A DNA stretch of 64,000 nt, from the NCBI GenBank assembly GCA_045651205.1, contig JAZRSA010000020.1, positions 12,461 to 76,460 of the forward strand, in the 5' to 3' direction. The position numbers and the translations under genes are program-made. The notes under the pieces are model-generated. The model was not told the DNA's origin. It saw nothing but the letters and a program-made list of their open reading frames with translations, and searched no databases. Shown piece by piece: positions 17,251 through 25,930 of this stretch; position 1 is the first letter of the stretch, and every line of letters starts with the position of its first letter. The DNA is from UMGS1649 sp045651205. GTDB taxonomy: Bacteria > Bacillota > Clostridia > TANB77 > CAG-465.

Positions 17251-19062
17251 ATGAAAAATATAAGAAACGTTGCTATTATAGCTCACGTTGATCATGGTAA
17301 AACAACGTTAGTAGATAGCTTATTACATCAAAGTGGAATATTTAGAGATAACGAAGTAGTATCTGAAAGAGTAATGGACTCTGGAGATATAGAAAAAGAA
17401 AGAGGAATAACAATCTTATCTAAAAACACATCAGTTATGCATGATGGAGTAAAAATTAACATAGTAGATACTCCAGGACACGCAGATTTCGGTGGAGAAG
17501 TTGAACGTGTACTTAAAATGGTTGATGGTGTACTTTTAGTTGTTGATGCATTCGATGGACCAATGCCACAAACAAGATTTGTTTTAAGTAAAGCATTATC
17601 TTTAAACATTATGCCTATCGTTGTAATAAACAAAATAGATAGACCTGGTGCAAGACCAACAGAAGTTTTAGATGAAGTATTAGAACTATTTATGGATCTT
17701 AATGCAAACGACGATCAATTAAACTTCCCAGTAGTTTATGCTTCTGGTAAGAGTGGATTTGCAAGATATAATGTTGAAGACACAAACGACAATATGGTAC
17801 CAATATTTGAAACAATAATAAAATATGTTCCAGAACCAACTGGAAGCAAAGATGAACCATTACAATTATTAGTATCTAATATAGACTATGATGACTATAC
17901 AGGAAGAATTGGTGTAGGCAGAATTGAACGTGGTGTAATTCATGCTGGTGAACAAGTTGCGTTATGTAAAAAAGATGGAAGCATCCAAAATGTTAAAATA
18001 GGTAAAGTATATACATATATGGGACTTAAGAGAACAGAAGTTGAATCTGCAGAATGTGGAGAAATAGTTTCAGTAACAGGTGTTACAGGAATAAACATTG
18101 GTGAAACAATAGCTGATGTAAATAACCCAGAAGCAGTTCCTTTTGTAGATATAGATGAACCTACAGTTTGTATGACATTTAGCGTAAACAATGGACCTTT
18201 TGCAGGTAAAGAAGGTAAATATATTACTTCTAGACACATTAGAGATAGATTATTCAAAGAAGTTGAAACAAATGTATCTTTAAGAGTAGAAGAAACAGAT
18301 ACTCCGGATTCATTCAAAGTATATGGTCGTGGAGAATTACACCTTTCAATACTTATTGAAAATATGAGAAGAGAAGGATTTGAATTATTAGTTTCTAAAC
18401 CAACAGCTATTAGCAAAATAATAGATGGTGTAAAATGTGAACCTATGGAACAAGCAACAATAGACGTACCAGATGAATACGTTGGTGTTGTAATGGAAAA
18501 AATGGGTAACAGAAAAGGTGAAATGACTAATATGGGACCTTGCCCAACTCAAGTTGGATATACAAGATTAGAGTTCAAGATACCATCAAGAGGACTTATT
18601 GGTTACAGAAGTGAAATACTAACAGATACAAAAGGTCTTGGAGTATTAAATAGTATATTTGCTGGATTTGAACCAGATCGTGGAGAAGTTATAACAAGAA
18701 CTCACGGAACAATTATAGCTTATGAACAAGGTAAATCTACAACTTATGGATTATACAATGCACAAGAAAGAGCAACTTTATTTATTGGAGCTGGTACTGA
18801 AGTGTATATTGGTATGATAGTTGGAGAAAACTCAAGAAGTGAAGATATGATTGTTAACGTATGTAAAGAAAAACACTTAACAAATACAAGAGCTTCTGGT
18901 AGTGATGATGCATTAAAATTAACACCACACAAAGTACTTTCTCTAGAACAATCATTAGAATTTATTGAAGATGATGAGCTTGTAGAAATTACACCAGAAA
19001 ATATTCGTCTAAGAAAGAAAATACTTGATCCAACAAAGAGATTAAGAGGAATCACAACTTAG
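17251..19062 (+). CDS. typA: Translational GTPase TypA/BipA
   Basis: 603-residue ribosome-associated GTPase of the EF-G superfamily, linked to 50S assembly and stress or cold adaptation. G-motifs: AHVDHGKTT at about 10-18 (G1), DTPGHADFG (G3), NKIDRPGARP (G4). Domains II, III and V and the BipA-specific C-terminal domain follow; length is typical. GAAAGAAGG precedes the ATG. The gene stands alone between a promoter and a strong terminator. Confidence 0.97.
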   Translation: MKNIRNVAIIAHVDHGKTTLVDSLLHQSGIFRDNEVVSERVMDSGDIEKERGITILSKNTSVMHDGVKINIVDTPGHADFGGEVERVLKMVDGVLLVVDAFDGPMPQTRFVLSKALSLNIMPIVVINKIDRPGARPTEVLDEVLELFMDLNANDDQLNFPVVYASGKSGFARYNVEDTNDNMVPIFETIIKYVPEPTGSKDEPLQLLVSNIDYDDYTGRIGVGRIERGVIHAGEQVALCKKDGSIQNVKIGKVYTYMGLKRTEVESAECGEIVSVTGVTGINIGETIADVNNPEAVPFVDIDEPTVCMTFSVNNGPFAGKEGKYITSRHIRDRLFKEVETNVSLRVEETDTPDSFKVYGRGELHLSILIENMRREGFELLVSKPTAISKIIDGVKCEPMEQATIDVPDEYVGVVMEKMGNRKGEMTNMGPCPTQVGYTRLEFKIPSRGLIGYRSEILTDTKGLGVLNSIFAGFEPDRGEVITRTHGTIIAYEQGKSTTYGLYNAQERATLFIGAGTEVYIGMIVGENSRSEDMIVNVCKEKHLTNTRASGSDDALKLTPHKVLSLEQSLEFIEDDELVEITPENIRLRKKILDPTKRLRGITT

Positions 19063-19071
19063 TAAAATGAG

Positions 19072-19100
19072 AAACAGCGGCTAAATTAGCCGCTGTTTTT
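19072..19100. terminator. Terminator after typA
   Basis: A 13-bp stem (arm AAACAGCGGCTAA) followed by TTTTT. The upstream A-run also makes it usable from the minus strand. Confidence 0.9.
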
Positions 19101-19121
19101 GTGTAACTTAGAAGTTTGCTT

Positions 19122-19466
19122 TTATACAAAAATCCAAGTGCGAAGTTTCGACGTATCGTTTGCAGGTGCAATGGATATGCGAAGTGGTTCGGGGGTGCTG
19201 CATGAAACTCGAATCATCTCGGCAACTAAAGAACCTTTTAAAATTCCGCGGAACGGATGGGGTTTGGTTGTGTACTCGATGATGAGTTTGTATTTTGCGT
19301 TGGAATTTACTATTCCGCCGCCGATAGAATCTCGGATCATTTCGACCCAAGCACCTTTTTGGTATTCGGGGTTACCCGAACACTTGGTTGGATCAAATAC
19401 GGTTACCCGTACATTGAAGTCTCCTTCGCGAAGAAGTTTGGTGATTGCACAATTTCTAGTTAGCAT
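19122..19466 (-). CDS. Orphan hypothetical protein, 114 aa
   Basis: No family recognised. The small protein looks beta-rich (alternating V, I, F, T) and ends in TWIFV. Three other frames overlap here, but only this one has AGGAGG 8 bases before an ATG and a near-consensus promoter in the right place. The codon choice is clearly richer in G+C than typA, with many CCG, CGG and GGG codons, as in the other orphan genes. An inverted repeat lies in its leader (19496-19518). It is a single-gene unit sharing the typA terminator. Confidence 0.72.
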   Translation of the reverse strand: MLTRNCAITKLLREGDFNVRVTVFDPTKCSGNPEYQKGAWVEMIRDSIGGGIVNSNAKYKLIIEYTTKPHPFRGILKGSLVAEMIRVSCSTPEPLRISIAPANDTSKLRTWIFV

Positions 19467-19495
19467 GTGCGTTACCTCCTATAAATTATTAATAG

Positions 19496-19518
19496 ATTAG
19501 GCTCGATGTGAACCTAAT
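19496..19518 (-). promoter_or_regulatory. Inverted repeat in the leader of the 19122 gene
   Basis: ATTAGG and CCTAAT separated by 11 bases, just downstream of the -10 box; a possible operator or leader hairpin. Confidence 0.45.
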
Positions 19519-19522
19519 GTTA

Positions 19523-19551
19523 ATTATAACACGTTTGGCATAAAAAGTCAA
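19523..19551 (-). promoter_or_regulatory. Promoter of the 19122 gene
   Basis: On the minus strand: TTGACT at 19551-19546, 17-base spacer, TATAAT at 19528-19523. Confidence 0.85.
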
Positions 19552-19579
19552 TCTAAGGGCAAAATAGTAAACATAACTA

Positions 19580-19607
19580 TTGAAAAATATAAATCTTGTG
19601 ATATAAT
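19580..19607 (+). promoter_or_regulatory. Promoter of the acetyltransferase gene
   Basis: TTGAAA at 19580-19585, 16-base spacer, TATAAT at 19602-19607 with extended -10 TGA. Confidence 0.78.
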
Positions 19608-19638
19608 CTATTTATCCAAAAATAAAGGAGATGTATGT

Positions 19639-20106
19639 ATGATTATACGGACAAGGCGGCTTGTATTAAGGCCGTTTGAAACAGCAGATGTAACATGGTA
19701 CTACGATGTAATTAAGAATACGGATATGATAACAAGACTTAAAAGTCTTGAGGCGAAGGATGAAAGTGAAGCAAAAGAGCATATTGCTATTTTTGCTAAT
19801 GGGGACTTCAAGAATGATTTTTACTGTGTCATAACAGATAAGAAGAAAAACGTTATGGGTCTCATTATTGCAGTAAGACTTACGCGGATGACGATGGATG
19901 TTTCTTATTTCTTGAAGGAGGAATATCGTCATAACGGATATATGCAAGAGGCGCTCGCTGCAGTAGTCGAAGCAATCCGTGATGAGAATCCTTTGGCGAG
20001 AATAAGACTTGAAATTGAAAAAGATAATATTCCGTCTCTTAATATCGCTAAAAGAATGTCTGCAATAATGCAGGATAATGGCGATAAATTCATGTGTTAC
20101 ATCTAA
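19639..20106 (+). CDS. GNAT-family N-acetyltransferase (RimJ/RimL-like)
   Basis: 155-residue acetyl-CoA-dependent acetyltransferase. The RimJ/RimL-style opening RTRRLVLRPFE is followed by DVSYFLKEEYRHNGYMQEAL, the strand and acetyl-CoA-binding helix (usual form Q/RxxGxG/A, here RHNGYM, a slightly degenerate version). The C-terminal EKDNIPSLNIAKRM matches the family pattern ENxxSxxxxxKxG only in part. The substrate is unknown. AAAGGAG lies 8 bases before the ATG. Codons are richer in G+C than in rpsL downstream, and the gene is monocistronic. Confidence 0.83.
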   Translation: MIIRTRRLVLRPFETADVTWYYDVIKNTDMITRLKSLEAKDESEAKEHIAIFANGDFKNDFYCVITDKKKNVMGLIIAVRLTRMTMDVSYFLKEEYRHNGYMQEALAAVVEAIRDENPLARIRLEIEKDNIPSLNIAKRMSAIMQDNGDKFMCYI

Positions 20107-20112
20107 AAAAAT

Positions 20113-20145
20113 AGGGCTTCTGATATAAATATCAGGAGTCCTTTT
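20113..20145 (+). terminator. Terminator after the acetyltransferase gene
   Basis: A 14-bp stem with two G-T pairs (arm AGGGCTTCTGATAT) followed by TTTT. Confidence 0.82.
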
Positions 20146-20208
20146 GTTTATGTAAACATCAATGCTTAAAAAGTATTATAGTTTTGTAACAAAAATGTAA
20201 TAAAAATG

Positions 20209-20237
20209 TTGACTAAAAAGCCACTAAATGATATAAT
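20209..20237 (+). promoter_or_regulatory. str operon promoter
   Basis: TTGACT at 20209-20214, 17-base spacer, TATAAT at 20232-20237 with extended -10 TGA. Confidence 0.85.
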
Positions 20238-20300
20238 GATTAAGCGTATTTGTGGATTTTGTAATTCACGTATGAGATATTAACAAGGAGGTGAAGTCAA

Positions 20301-20714
20301 GTGCCAACATTTGCGCAATTAGTAAGAAAAGGAAGACATGATAAAACTACTAAATCTAAATCACCAGCTCTTCAAAGAGGATTAAACTCTAGAAAGAAGA
20401 AAGTAACTCAAGTTTCTTCTCCACAAAAGAGAGGTGTTTGTACAGTAGTTAAAACACAAACTCCTAAAAAGCCTAACTCAGCGTTAAGAAAAGTAGCCAG
20501 AGTTAAACTTACAAATGGTATGGAAGTTTCTGCATACATTCCAGGAATCGGACATAACCTACAAGAACACAGCGTTGTTCTAATTAGAGGAGGAAGAGTA
20601 AAAGATCTTCCAGGTGTTAGATATCACATAGTTAGAGGTGTACTAGATACAGCTGGTGTAGCTGGTAGAGTACAAGCTAAATCTAAATATGGAGCAAAGA
20701 GAGCAAAAAAATAA
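20301..20714 (+). CDS. rpsL: 30S ribosomal protein S12
   Basis: 137-residue decoding-centre protein of the small subunit. The start is GTG at 20301, 6 bases after AAGGAGGTG, giving MPTFAQLVRKGR. The segment TPKKPNSALRKVARV contains the lysine whose change gives streptomycin resistance; it is wild type here. First gene of rpsL-rpsG-fusA. Confidence 0.98.
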   Translation: MPTFAQLVRKGRHDKTTKSKSPALQRGLNSRKKKVTQVSSPQKRGVCTVVKTQTPKKPNSALRKVARVKLTNGMEVSAYIPGIGHNLQEHSVVLIRGGRVKDLPGVRYHIVRGVLDTAGVAGRVQAKSKYGAKRAKK

Positions 20715-20802
20715 TCTAACATAATTGGTGCTTGATTTTAAAAATATAAGCACTGACAAAATTAACAATTTTGAGTACCGTAAAAAGAAGGAGGGAAGGA
20801 AA

Positions 20803-21273
20803 GTGCCAAGAAAAGGACATTTAGTTAAAAGAGAAGTTATGCCAGACCCAATATATGGTTCTAAAGTAGTTGCAAAACTAATAAACAAAGTTATGTGGGA
20901 TGGTAAGAAAACTGTTGCTGAAAAAATCGTATACGGAGCGTTTGATATAGTTGCTGAAAAAACTGGAAAAAATGCATTAGAAGTATTCGAAGAAGCAATG
21001 GAAGCAGTTATGCCAGTTCTTGAAGTTAAAGCAAGACGTGTTGGTGGTGCTACATACCAAGTGCCTATCGAAATTAGAGCAGATAGAAGACAAAGTCTAG
21101 GAATTAGATGGTTAGTAGAATACGCTAGAAAGAGAAATGAATACGGAATGGATGAAAAACTAGCAGCAGAAATGTTAGATGCATTAAACTCACAAGGTGG
21201 AGCATTTAAGAAAAAAGAAGATACTCATCGTATGGCAGAAGCAAACAAAGCATTTGCTCACTACAGATGGTAA
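20803..21273 (+). CDS. rpsG: 30S ribosomal protein S7
   Basis: 156-residue primary assembly protein of the 30S head. The start is GTG at 20803, preceded by AAGGAGGG, giving MPRKGHLVKRE. A longer upstream frame exists from 20725 but would lengthen S7 beyond its invariant N-terminus. Second gene of the str operon, with fusA starting 21 bases later. Confidence 0.97.
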   Translation: MPRKGHLVKREVMPDPIYGSKVVAKLINKVMWDGKKTVAEKIVYGAFDIVAEKTGKNALEVFEEAMEAVMPVLEVKARRVGGATYQVPIEIRADRRQSLGIRWLVEYARKRNEYGMDEKLAAEMLDALNSQGGAFKKKEDTHRMAEANKAFAHYRW

Positions 21274-21294
21274 ACCAAGGATAGGAGGAAGTTT

Positions 21295-23379
21295 ATGGCA
21301 GGTAGAGAATATCCTCTTGAGAGGACAAGAAATATCGGTATCATGGCTCACATCGATGCTGGTAAAACAACTACTACTGAAAGAATACTATTCTATACAG
21401 GAAAAACTCACAAATTAGGAGAAACTCACGATGGTGGAGCTACAATGGACTGGATGGCTCAAGAACAAGAAAGAGGTATCACAATTACTTCTGCAGCAAC
21501 AACTTGTTTCTGGAACGATAACAGAATAAACATTATCGATACTCCAGGACACGTTGACTTTACAATCGAAGTTGAAAGATCTCTAAGAGTACTTGACGGT
21601 TCAGTTACAGTACTATGTGCTAAAGGTGGAGTACAACCACAATCTGAAACTGTATGGAGACAAGCAAACAAATATAAAGTACCAAGAATGATATACGTTA
21701 ACAAAATGGATATCATGGGTGCAGATTTCTATAGATGTGTAGAACAACTTAGAAACAGATTAAAAGCTAACGCAGTACCAATCCAATTACCAATAGGTAA
21801 AGAAGATTCATTTAGAGGTATTGTAGACTTAGTAGAAATGAAAGCTTATGTATATTATGATGAATTAGGTAAAGATATCAGATGTGAAGAAATTCCAGCA
21901 GATATGTTAGCTGATGCAGAAAAATATAGAAGCGAATTATTAGATCATATAGCTGAGTTCGATGAAGAAATCATGATGAAATATCTTGAAGGTGAAGAAC
22001 TTACTATAGATGAAATCAAAAAATGTATAAGACAATCAACAATAGAAAACAAGATGGTTGCAGTAACTTGTGGTACATCTTACAAAAACAAAGGTGTTCA
22101 AAAGCTACTTGATGCTATAGTTGACTATATGCCATCACCACTTGATGTTGAACAAATTAAAGGTGTTAACGAAAACGGTGAAGAAGAAGAAAGACCATCT
22201 TCTGATACAGAACCATTCGCAGCACTTGCATTCAAGATTGCAACAGATCCATTCGTTGGAAAACTTACATTCTTTAGAGTATACTCTGGAACACTAGAAG
22301 CTGGTTCATATGTATACAATGCAAACAAAGGCAAGAAAGAAAGAATCGGAAGAATTCTTCAAATGCACTCAAATGAAAGAAAAGATATAGATAAAGTTTA
22401 CGCTGGAGATATCGCTGCAGCAGTTGGACTTAAAGATGTATTTACTGGAGATTCATTATGTGATGAAAAACACCCAGTTGTACTTGAATCTATTGAATTC
22501 CCAGACCCAGTTATTTCTATAGCTATTGAACCTAAATCAAAAGCTGACCAAGAAAAAATGGGTATAGCATTATCTAAACTTGCTGAAGAAGATCCATCAT
22601 TCAAAACATATACTGATGGTGAAACTGGTCAAACAATAATTGCTGGTATGGGTGAACTTCACCTAGACATAATAGTAGATAGATTAAAACGTGAATTCCA
22701 CGTTGAAGCTAACGTAGGTAAACCACAAGTTGCTTACAAAGAAACTATTAAGAGAGCAGTTAAAGTTGAAGGTAAATTTATTAGACAATCTGGTGGTAAA
22801 GGACAATACGGTCACGTATGGTTAGAAGTTGAACCACAAGAAGCTGGTAAAGGTTACTCATTCGAATCTAAAATCGTTGGTGGTGTTGTTCCTAAGGAAT
22901 ACGTTAAACCAACTGATGAAGGTATTAGAGATGCAATGAAGAGCGGTATACTTGCTGGTTACCCAGTTGTTGACGTTAAAGTTGCACTTGTTGATGGTTC
23001 ATACCACGATGTTGACTCATCAGAAGCAGCCTTCAAAGTAGCAGGTTCTATGGCGTTCAAAGAAGCTTGCCGTCAAGGTGGAGCAGTATTACTTGAACCA
23101 ATCATGAAAGTTGATGTAATAGTTCCTGAAGAATATATGGGTGATGTTATAGGTGACATCAACTCAAGACGTGGAAGACTAGAAGGTATGGAAGCAGATT
23201 CTGGAACACAAACAATCCATTCATTTGTACCATTATCTGAAATGTTCGGATACGCTACAGACTTAAGAAGTAAAACTCAAGGTAGAGGTGTTTACTCAAT
23301 GGAACCAAGTCACTATGAAGAAGTTCCAAAATCAGTACATGAAGCTATTGTTGGCGCTAGAGCTAAGAAAGAAGACTAA
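21295..23379 (+). CDS. fusA: Elongation factor G
   Basis: 694-residue translocase GTPase. G-motifs AHIDAGKTTTTERIL (about 18-32), DTPGHVDFT and NKMDIMGADF are intact, with domains II-V at normal length. ATAGGAGG precedes the ATG by about 6 bases. It is the last gene of the str transcript; tuf has a separate promoter. Confidence 0.98.
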   Translation: MAGREYPLERTRNIGIMAHIDAGKTTTTERILFYTGKTHKLGETHDGGATMDWMAQEQERGITITSAATTCFWNDNRINIIDTPGHVDFTIEVERSLRVLDGSVTVLCAKGGVQPQSETVWRQANKYKVPRMIYVNKMDIMGADFYRCVEQLRNRLKANAVPIQLPIGKEDSFRGIVDLVEMKAYVYYDELGKDIRCEEIPADMLADAEKYRSELLDHIAEFDEEIMMKYLEGEELTIDEIKKCIRQSTIENKMVAVTCGTSYKNKGVQKLLDAIVDYMPSPLDVEQIKGVNENGEEEERPSSDTEPFAALAFKIATDPFVGKLTFFRVYSGTLEAGSYVYNANKGKKERIGRILQMHSNERKDIDKVYAGDIAAAVGLKDVFTGDSLCDEKHPVVLESIEFPDPVISIAIEPKSKADQEKMGIALSKLAEEDPSFKTYTDGETGQTIIAGMGELHLDIIVDRLKREFHVEANVGKPQVAYKETIKRAVKVEGKFIRQSGGKGQYGHVWLEVEPQEAGKGYSFESKIVGGVVPKEYVKPTDEGIRDAMKSGILAGYPVVDVKVALVDGSYHDVDSSEAAFKVAGSMAFKEACRQGGAVLLEPIMKVDVIVPEEYMGDVIGDINSRRGRLEGMEADSGTQTIHSFVPLSEMFGYATDLRSKTQGRGVYSMEPSHYEEVPKSVHEAIVGARAKKED

Positions 23380-23401
23380 TTGTACTTAAAAAATTAGAAA
23401 A

Positions 23402-23474
23402 AACGGTTAATGACTTGCAAAAAATATTTTTGTGTAGTACAATGACCTTAAATAATGTGCAAACATTAACCGTT
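23402..23474 (+). promoter_or_regulatory. tuf promoter flanked by an 11-bp inverted repeat
   Basis: TTGCAA at 23415-23420, 17-base spacer, TACAAT at 23438-23443. An exact inverted repeat flanks it: AACGGTTAATG at 23402-23412 and CATTAACCGTT at 23464-23474. The downstream arm lies in the leader and shares 13 bases with the nahK-like leader. Confidence 0.7.
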
Positions 23475-23507
23475 AATTATATTTATAAAAATAAGGAGGA
23501 AAATAAA

Positions 23508-24710
23508 ATGGCAAAAGCTAAGTTCGAAAGAACAAAACCACATTGTAATGTTGGAACAATCGGTCACGTTGACCACGGTAAAACAACATTAACAGCAGCT
23601 ATAACTAAAGTAGCAGCTTTAAACAATGGAGCAGAATTCAAAGCATATGATCAAATAGATAACGCTCCAGAAGAAAGAGCAAGAGGAATCACAATTTCTA
23701 CTTCTCACGTTGAATATGAAACAGACAGAAGACACTACGCACACGTTGACTGCCCAGGACACGCTGACTATGTTAAAAACATGATCACTGGTGCTGCGCA
23801 AATGGATGGTGCAATACTAGTTGTTTCTGCAGCTGATGGTCCAATGCCACAAACTAAAGAACACATACTACTTGCTAGACAAGTTGGTGTTCCTTACATC
23901 GTAGTATTTATGAACAAATGTGACCAAGTTGACGATCCAGAATTATTAGAATTAGTTGAAATGGATATCAGAGAATTATTAACTAAGTATGATTTCCCAG
24001 GAGATGATACTCCAATAGTTAAAGGTTCAGCTCTTAAAGTTCTTGAATCTTCATCAACAGATCCAAATGCACCTGAATATGCTCCAATCAAGGAATTATT
24101 AGATGCAGTTGATAGCTTTATTCCAGATCCAGAAAGAGATACAGATAAACCTTTCTTAATGCCTATCGAAGACGTATTCACAATCACTGGTCGTGGTACA
24201 GTTGTTACAGGTAGAGTTGAAAGAGGAACATTAAAAGTTGGTGACGAAGTTGAAATCGTTGGTCTTGCTGACGAATCTAAGAAAACAGTTGTTACTGGTA
24301 TCGAAATGTTCAGAAAATCTCTAGATAGCGCTGAATGCGGAGACAACGCTGGTGTTCTATTAAGAGGAATTCAAAGAAACGAAGTTGAAAGAGGTCAAGT
24401 TCTTGCTAAACCAGGTTCTATAACACCTCATACTGAATTTGAAGCTGAAGTTTATATCCTAACTAAAGAAGAAGGTGGAAGACATACTCCATTCTTTAAC
24501 GGATACAGACCACAATTCTATTTCAGAACAACTGACGTTACAGGTATAATCGACCTTCCAAAGGATAAAGAAATGGTTATGCCAGGTGAAAACGTAACTA
24601 TGAAAATTAAGTTAATAACTCCAATAGCTATTGAAAAAGGACTTAAATTCGCTATCCGTGAAGGTGGTAGAACAGTTGGTTCTGGTTCAGTATCTAACAT
24701 CATTGCTTAA
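23508..24710 (+). CDS. tuf: Elongation factor Tu
   Basis: 400-residue aminoacyl-tRNA carrier GTPase. The start is ATG at 23508, preceded by AAGGAGG, giving MAKAKFERTKPH; the longer frame from 23415 spans the promoter and is not used. G-motifs GHVDHGKTT, DCPGHADY and NKCD are intact. It follows fusA but is driven by its own promoter in the 128-base gap. Confidence 0.98.
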   Translation: MAKAKFERTKPHCNVGTIGHVDHGKTTLTAAITKVAALNNGAEFKAYDQIDNAPEERARGITISTSHVEYETDRRHYAHVDCPGHADYVKNMITGAAQMDGAILVVSAADGPMPQTKEHILLARQVGVPYIVVFMNKCDQVDDPELLELVEMDIRELLTKYDFPGDDTPIVKGSALKVLESSSTDPNAPEYAPIKELLDAVDSFIPDPERDTDKPFLMPIEDVFTITGRGTVVTGRVERGTLKVGDEVEIVGLADESKKTVVTGIEMFRKSLDSAECGDNAGVLLRGIQRNEVERGQVLAKPGSITPHTEFEAEVYILTKEEGGRHTPFFNGYRPQFYFRTTDVTGIIDLPKDKEMVMPGENVTMKIKLITPIAIEKGLKFAIREGGRTVGSGSVSNIIA

Positions 24711-24736
24711 TTTGTATAGATATATGAATTTTACAG

Positions 24737-24764
24737 AAAAACACATCGAAAGATGTGTTTTTTT
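24737..24764 (+). terminator. Terminator after tuf
   Basis: An 11-bp stem closed by a GAAA tetraloop, followed by a run of T. Confidence 0.9.
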
Positions 24765-24833
24765 GTTGTAATATGGTGTATAATAACAAAGTATTAAACA
24801 CAGACTCTAAAAATAATTTATAGGAGGATATAC

Positions 24834-25106
24834 ATGAGCAAGTTTTTTACGGAAAAAGAAATGGATACCTTGCAACTATTTAGAAAGCAAGGCGGAATAT
24901 TTCTTAGAATTTATGTAAATGAAAACCGGGTGGAAATCCTTGTAAGTGATGGTAATTTGGGATACAAACATTATCAGGAACTGGATAGTTATATGGCTAG
25001 AAAGGTAAAAGAAGCATATGCGGCTCAAAATGAGTATCATGCGCCACTTATTAGAGGAACATATGATGTTTCGCTGGCTTGGTTTATAGTTCACTTTGGT
25101 GGTTAA
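24834..25106 (+). CDS. Orphan hypothetical protein, 90 aa
   Basis: No family recognised. The small soluble protein has a helical N-terminus (TEKEMDTLQLFRKQ) followed by an apparent beta pair and ends in FGG. ATAGGAGG lies 6 bases before the ATG. It is a single-gene unit between the tuf terminator and its own terminator, with a TATAAT-like box at about 24778. Codons such as CGG, GCG and GGC occur more often than in tuf. Confidence 0.65.
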   Translation: MSKFFTEKEMDTLQLFRKQGGIFLRIYVNENRVEILVSDGNLGYKHYQELDSYMARKVKEAYAAQNEYHAPLIRGTYDVSLAWFIVHFGG

Positions 25107-25131
25107 CAAGCACATAGGATATTACGCTGAG

Positions 25132-25166
25132 AAAATAACACGGAAAATTTCCGTGTTATTTTTTGC
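25132..25166. terminator. Bidirectional terminator
   Basis: A 15-bp stem (arm AAAATAACACGGAAA) with T-runs on both sides, between the 90-aa gene and the convergent membrane-protein gene. Confidence 0.88.
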
Positions 25167-25710
25167 TTATTCCATAAATGATGAATGGTTGTGCGAGAGG
25201 CATAAATATACTTAATACAAGAAGCGAAATGGCGTATTTAGGTGTTTTCATCTCGTATATTCTATAAAGTAATCCTAGCTTGCAAACTATGAATAAAATG
25301 GTTGCAAATGGTCCAACATAAGGTAAGAATGAAGAAAGTAACAGTGCTGGTAATAAATATTCTGGGTGGTCAACATCTACACCGAATATTCTAGTTCTTT
25401 TAAGGATGATACCGTATATAAAGAAGCAGCCAAAAGGAATGAATGCTAGCCATGCAAAACTTCTATTGTTATTTCTAGCTAAGTTATATAATCCTATAGA
25501 GCGGATAAAATATAACACAAGAATAGCTAGTGTAGTAAATATAAGTATTAAAGAAATAGTACTAATAATTGAAGTTAAACTAGACCAGTTAATATTCATA
25601 ACCTGTTCATTCGTAGGAACATTTAACACATCATTTAACCAGTTCATAAATCTATTAAACATTTGATTTAATTTAATTGGAATAATAGCAGTCTCATTAA
25701 AAATATTCAT
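25156..25710 (-). CDS. Small polytopic membrane protein, 184 aa
   Basis: Four to five hydrophobic segments; the middle region FIRSIGLYNLARNNNRSFAWLAFIP-like stretch and the C-terminal FIIYGISKK suggest an integral membrane protein of unknown role. The start is ATG at 25710 with AAAGGA 9 bases upstream; the longer frame to 25866 runs into the divergent leader RNA and is not used. Codon usage is native. No family recognised with certainty. Confidence 0.7.
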   Translation of the reverse strand: MNIFNETAIIPIKLNQMFNRFMNWLNDVLNVPTNEQVMNINWSSLTSIISTISLILIFTTLAILVLYFIRSIGLYNLARNNNRSFAWLAFIPFGCFFIYGIILKRTRIFGVDVDHPEYLLPALLLSSFLPYVGPFATILFIVCKLGLLYRIYEMKTPKYAISLLVLSIFMPLAQPFIIYGISKK

Positions 25711-25767
25711 AAAATCTAATCCTTTCGTAAATATTATGTGGACAATGTGGAAAAATATAATAAAAGA

Positions 25768-25796
25768 TTTACAAAAATATGAATTTGATATACAAT
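25768..25796 (+). promoter_or_regulatory. Promoter of the structured leader and prepilin-like gene
   Basis: TTTACA at 25768-25773, 17-base spacer, TACAAT at 25791-25796. Expected transcription start is near 25803. Confidence 0.72.
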
Positions 25797-25820
25797 AAAA
25801 ACATATAAAGGGGTAAACAA

Positions 25821-25883
25821 ATGATAAAAAACGCTGAAAGCCTTGCGGCTGTACACACACACACACACACGTACATTTACTAA
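25821..25883 (+). CDS. Possible leader peptide with alternating His-Thr codons (20 codons)
   Basis: AAAGGGG (25807-25813) lies 7 bases before an ATG, and the frame encodes a peptide with a HTHTHT segment before TAA. The (AC)9 run supplies the alternating CAC/ACA codons. A translating ribosome would disrupt the AAAAACGCT stem, so this could be a leader-peptide attenuator. It may equally be a chance frame inside a structured RNA. Confidence 0.3.
   Translation: MIKNAESLAAVHTHTHTYIY
25853..25870 (+). repeat. (AC)9 dinucleotide repeat
   Basis: Nine perfect AC units in the loop of a leader hairpin. Slippage here would change loop length and the reading frame of the putative leader peptide. Confidence 0.9.
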
Positions 25884-25930
25884 TGAAAAAACATTAGTAG
25901 CGTTTTTGCACCCAAAATATAAGAAAGATT

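Noticed and set aside
19099..19500. Plus-strand frames and a second minus-strand frame overlapping the 19122 gene
   Set aside because: Only the 19122-19466 minus-strand frame has a correctly placed AGGAGG and promoter; the plus frame begins inside the typA terminator region.
25711..25866. N-terminal extension of the 25156 membrane protein
   Set aside because: It would span the (AC)9 repeat and the divergent promoter, and lacks a ribosome binding site; the ATG at 25710 has AAAGGA.
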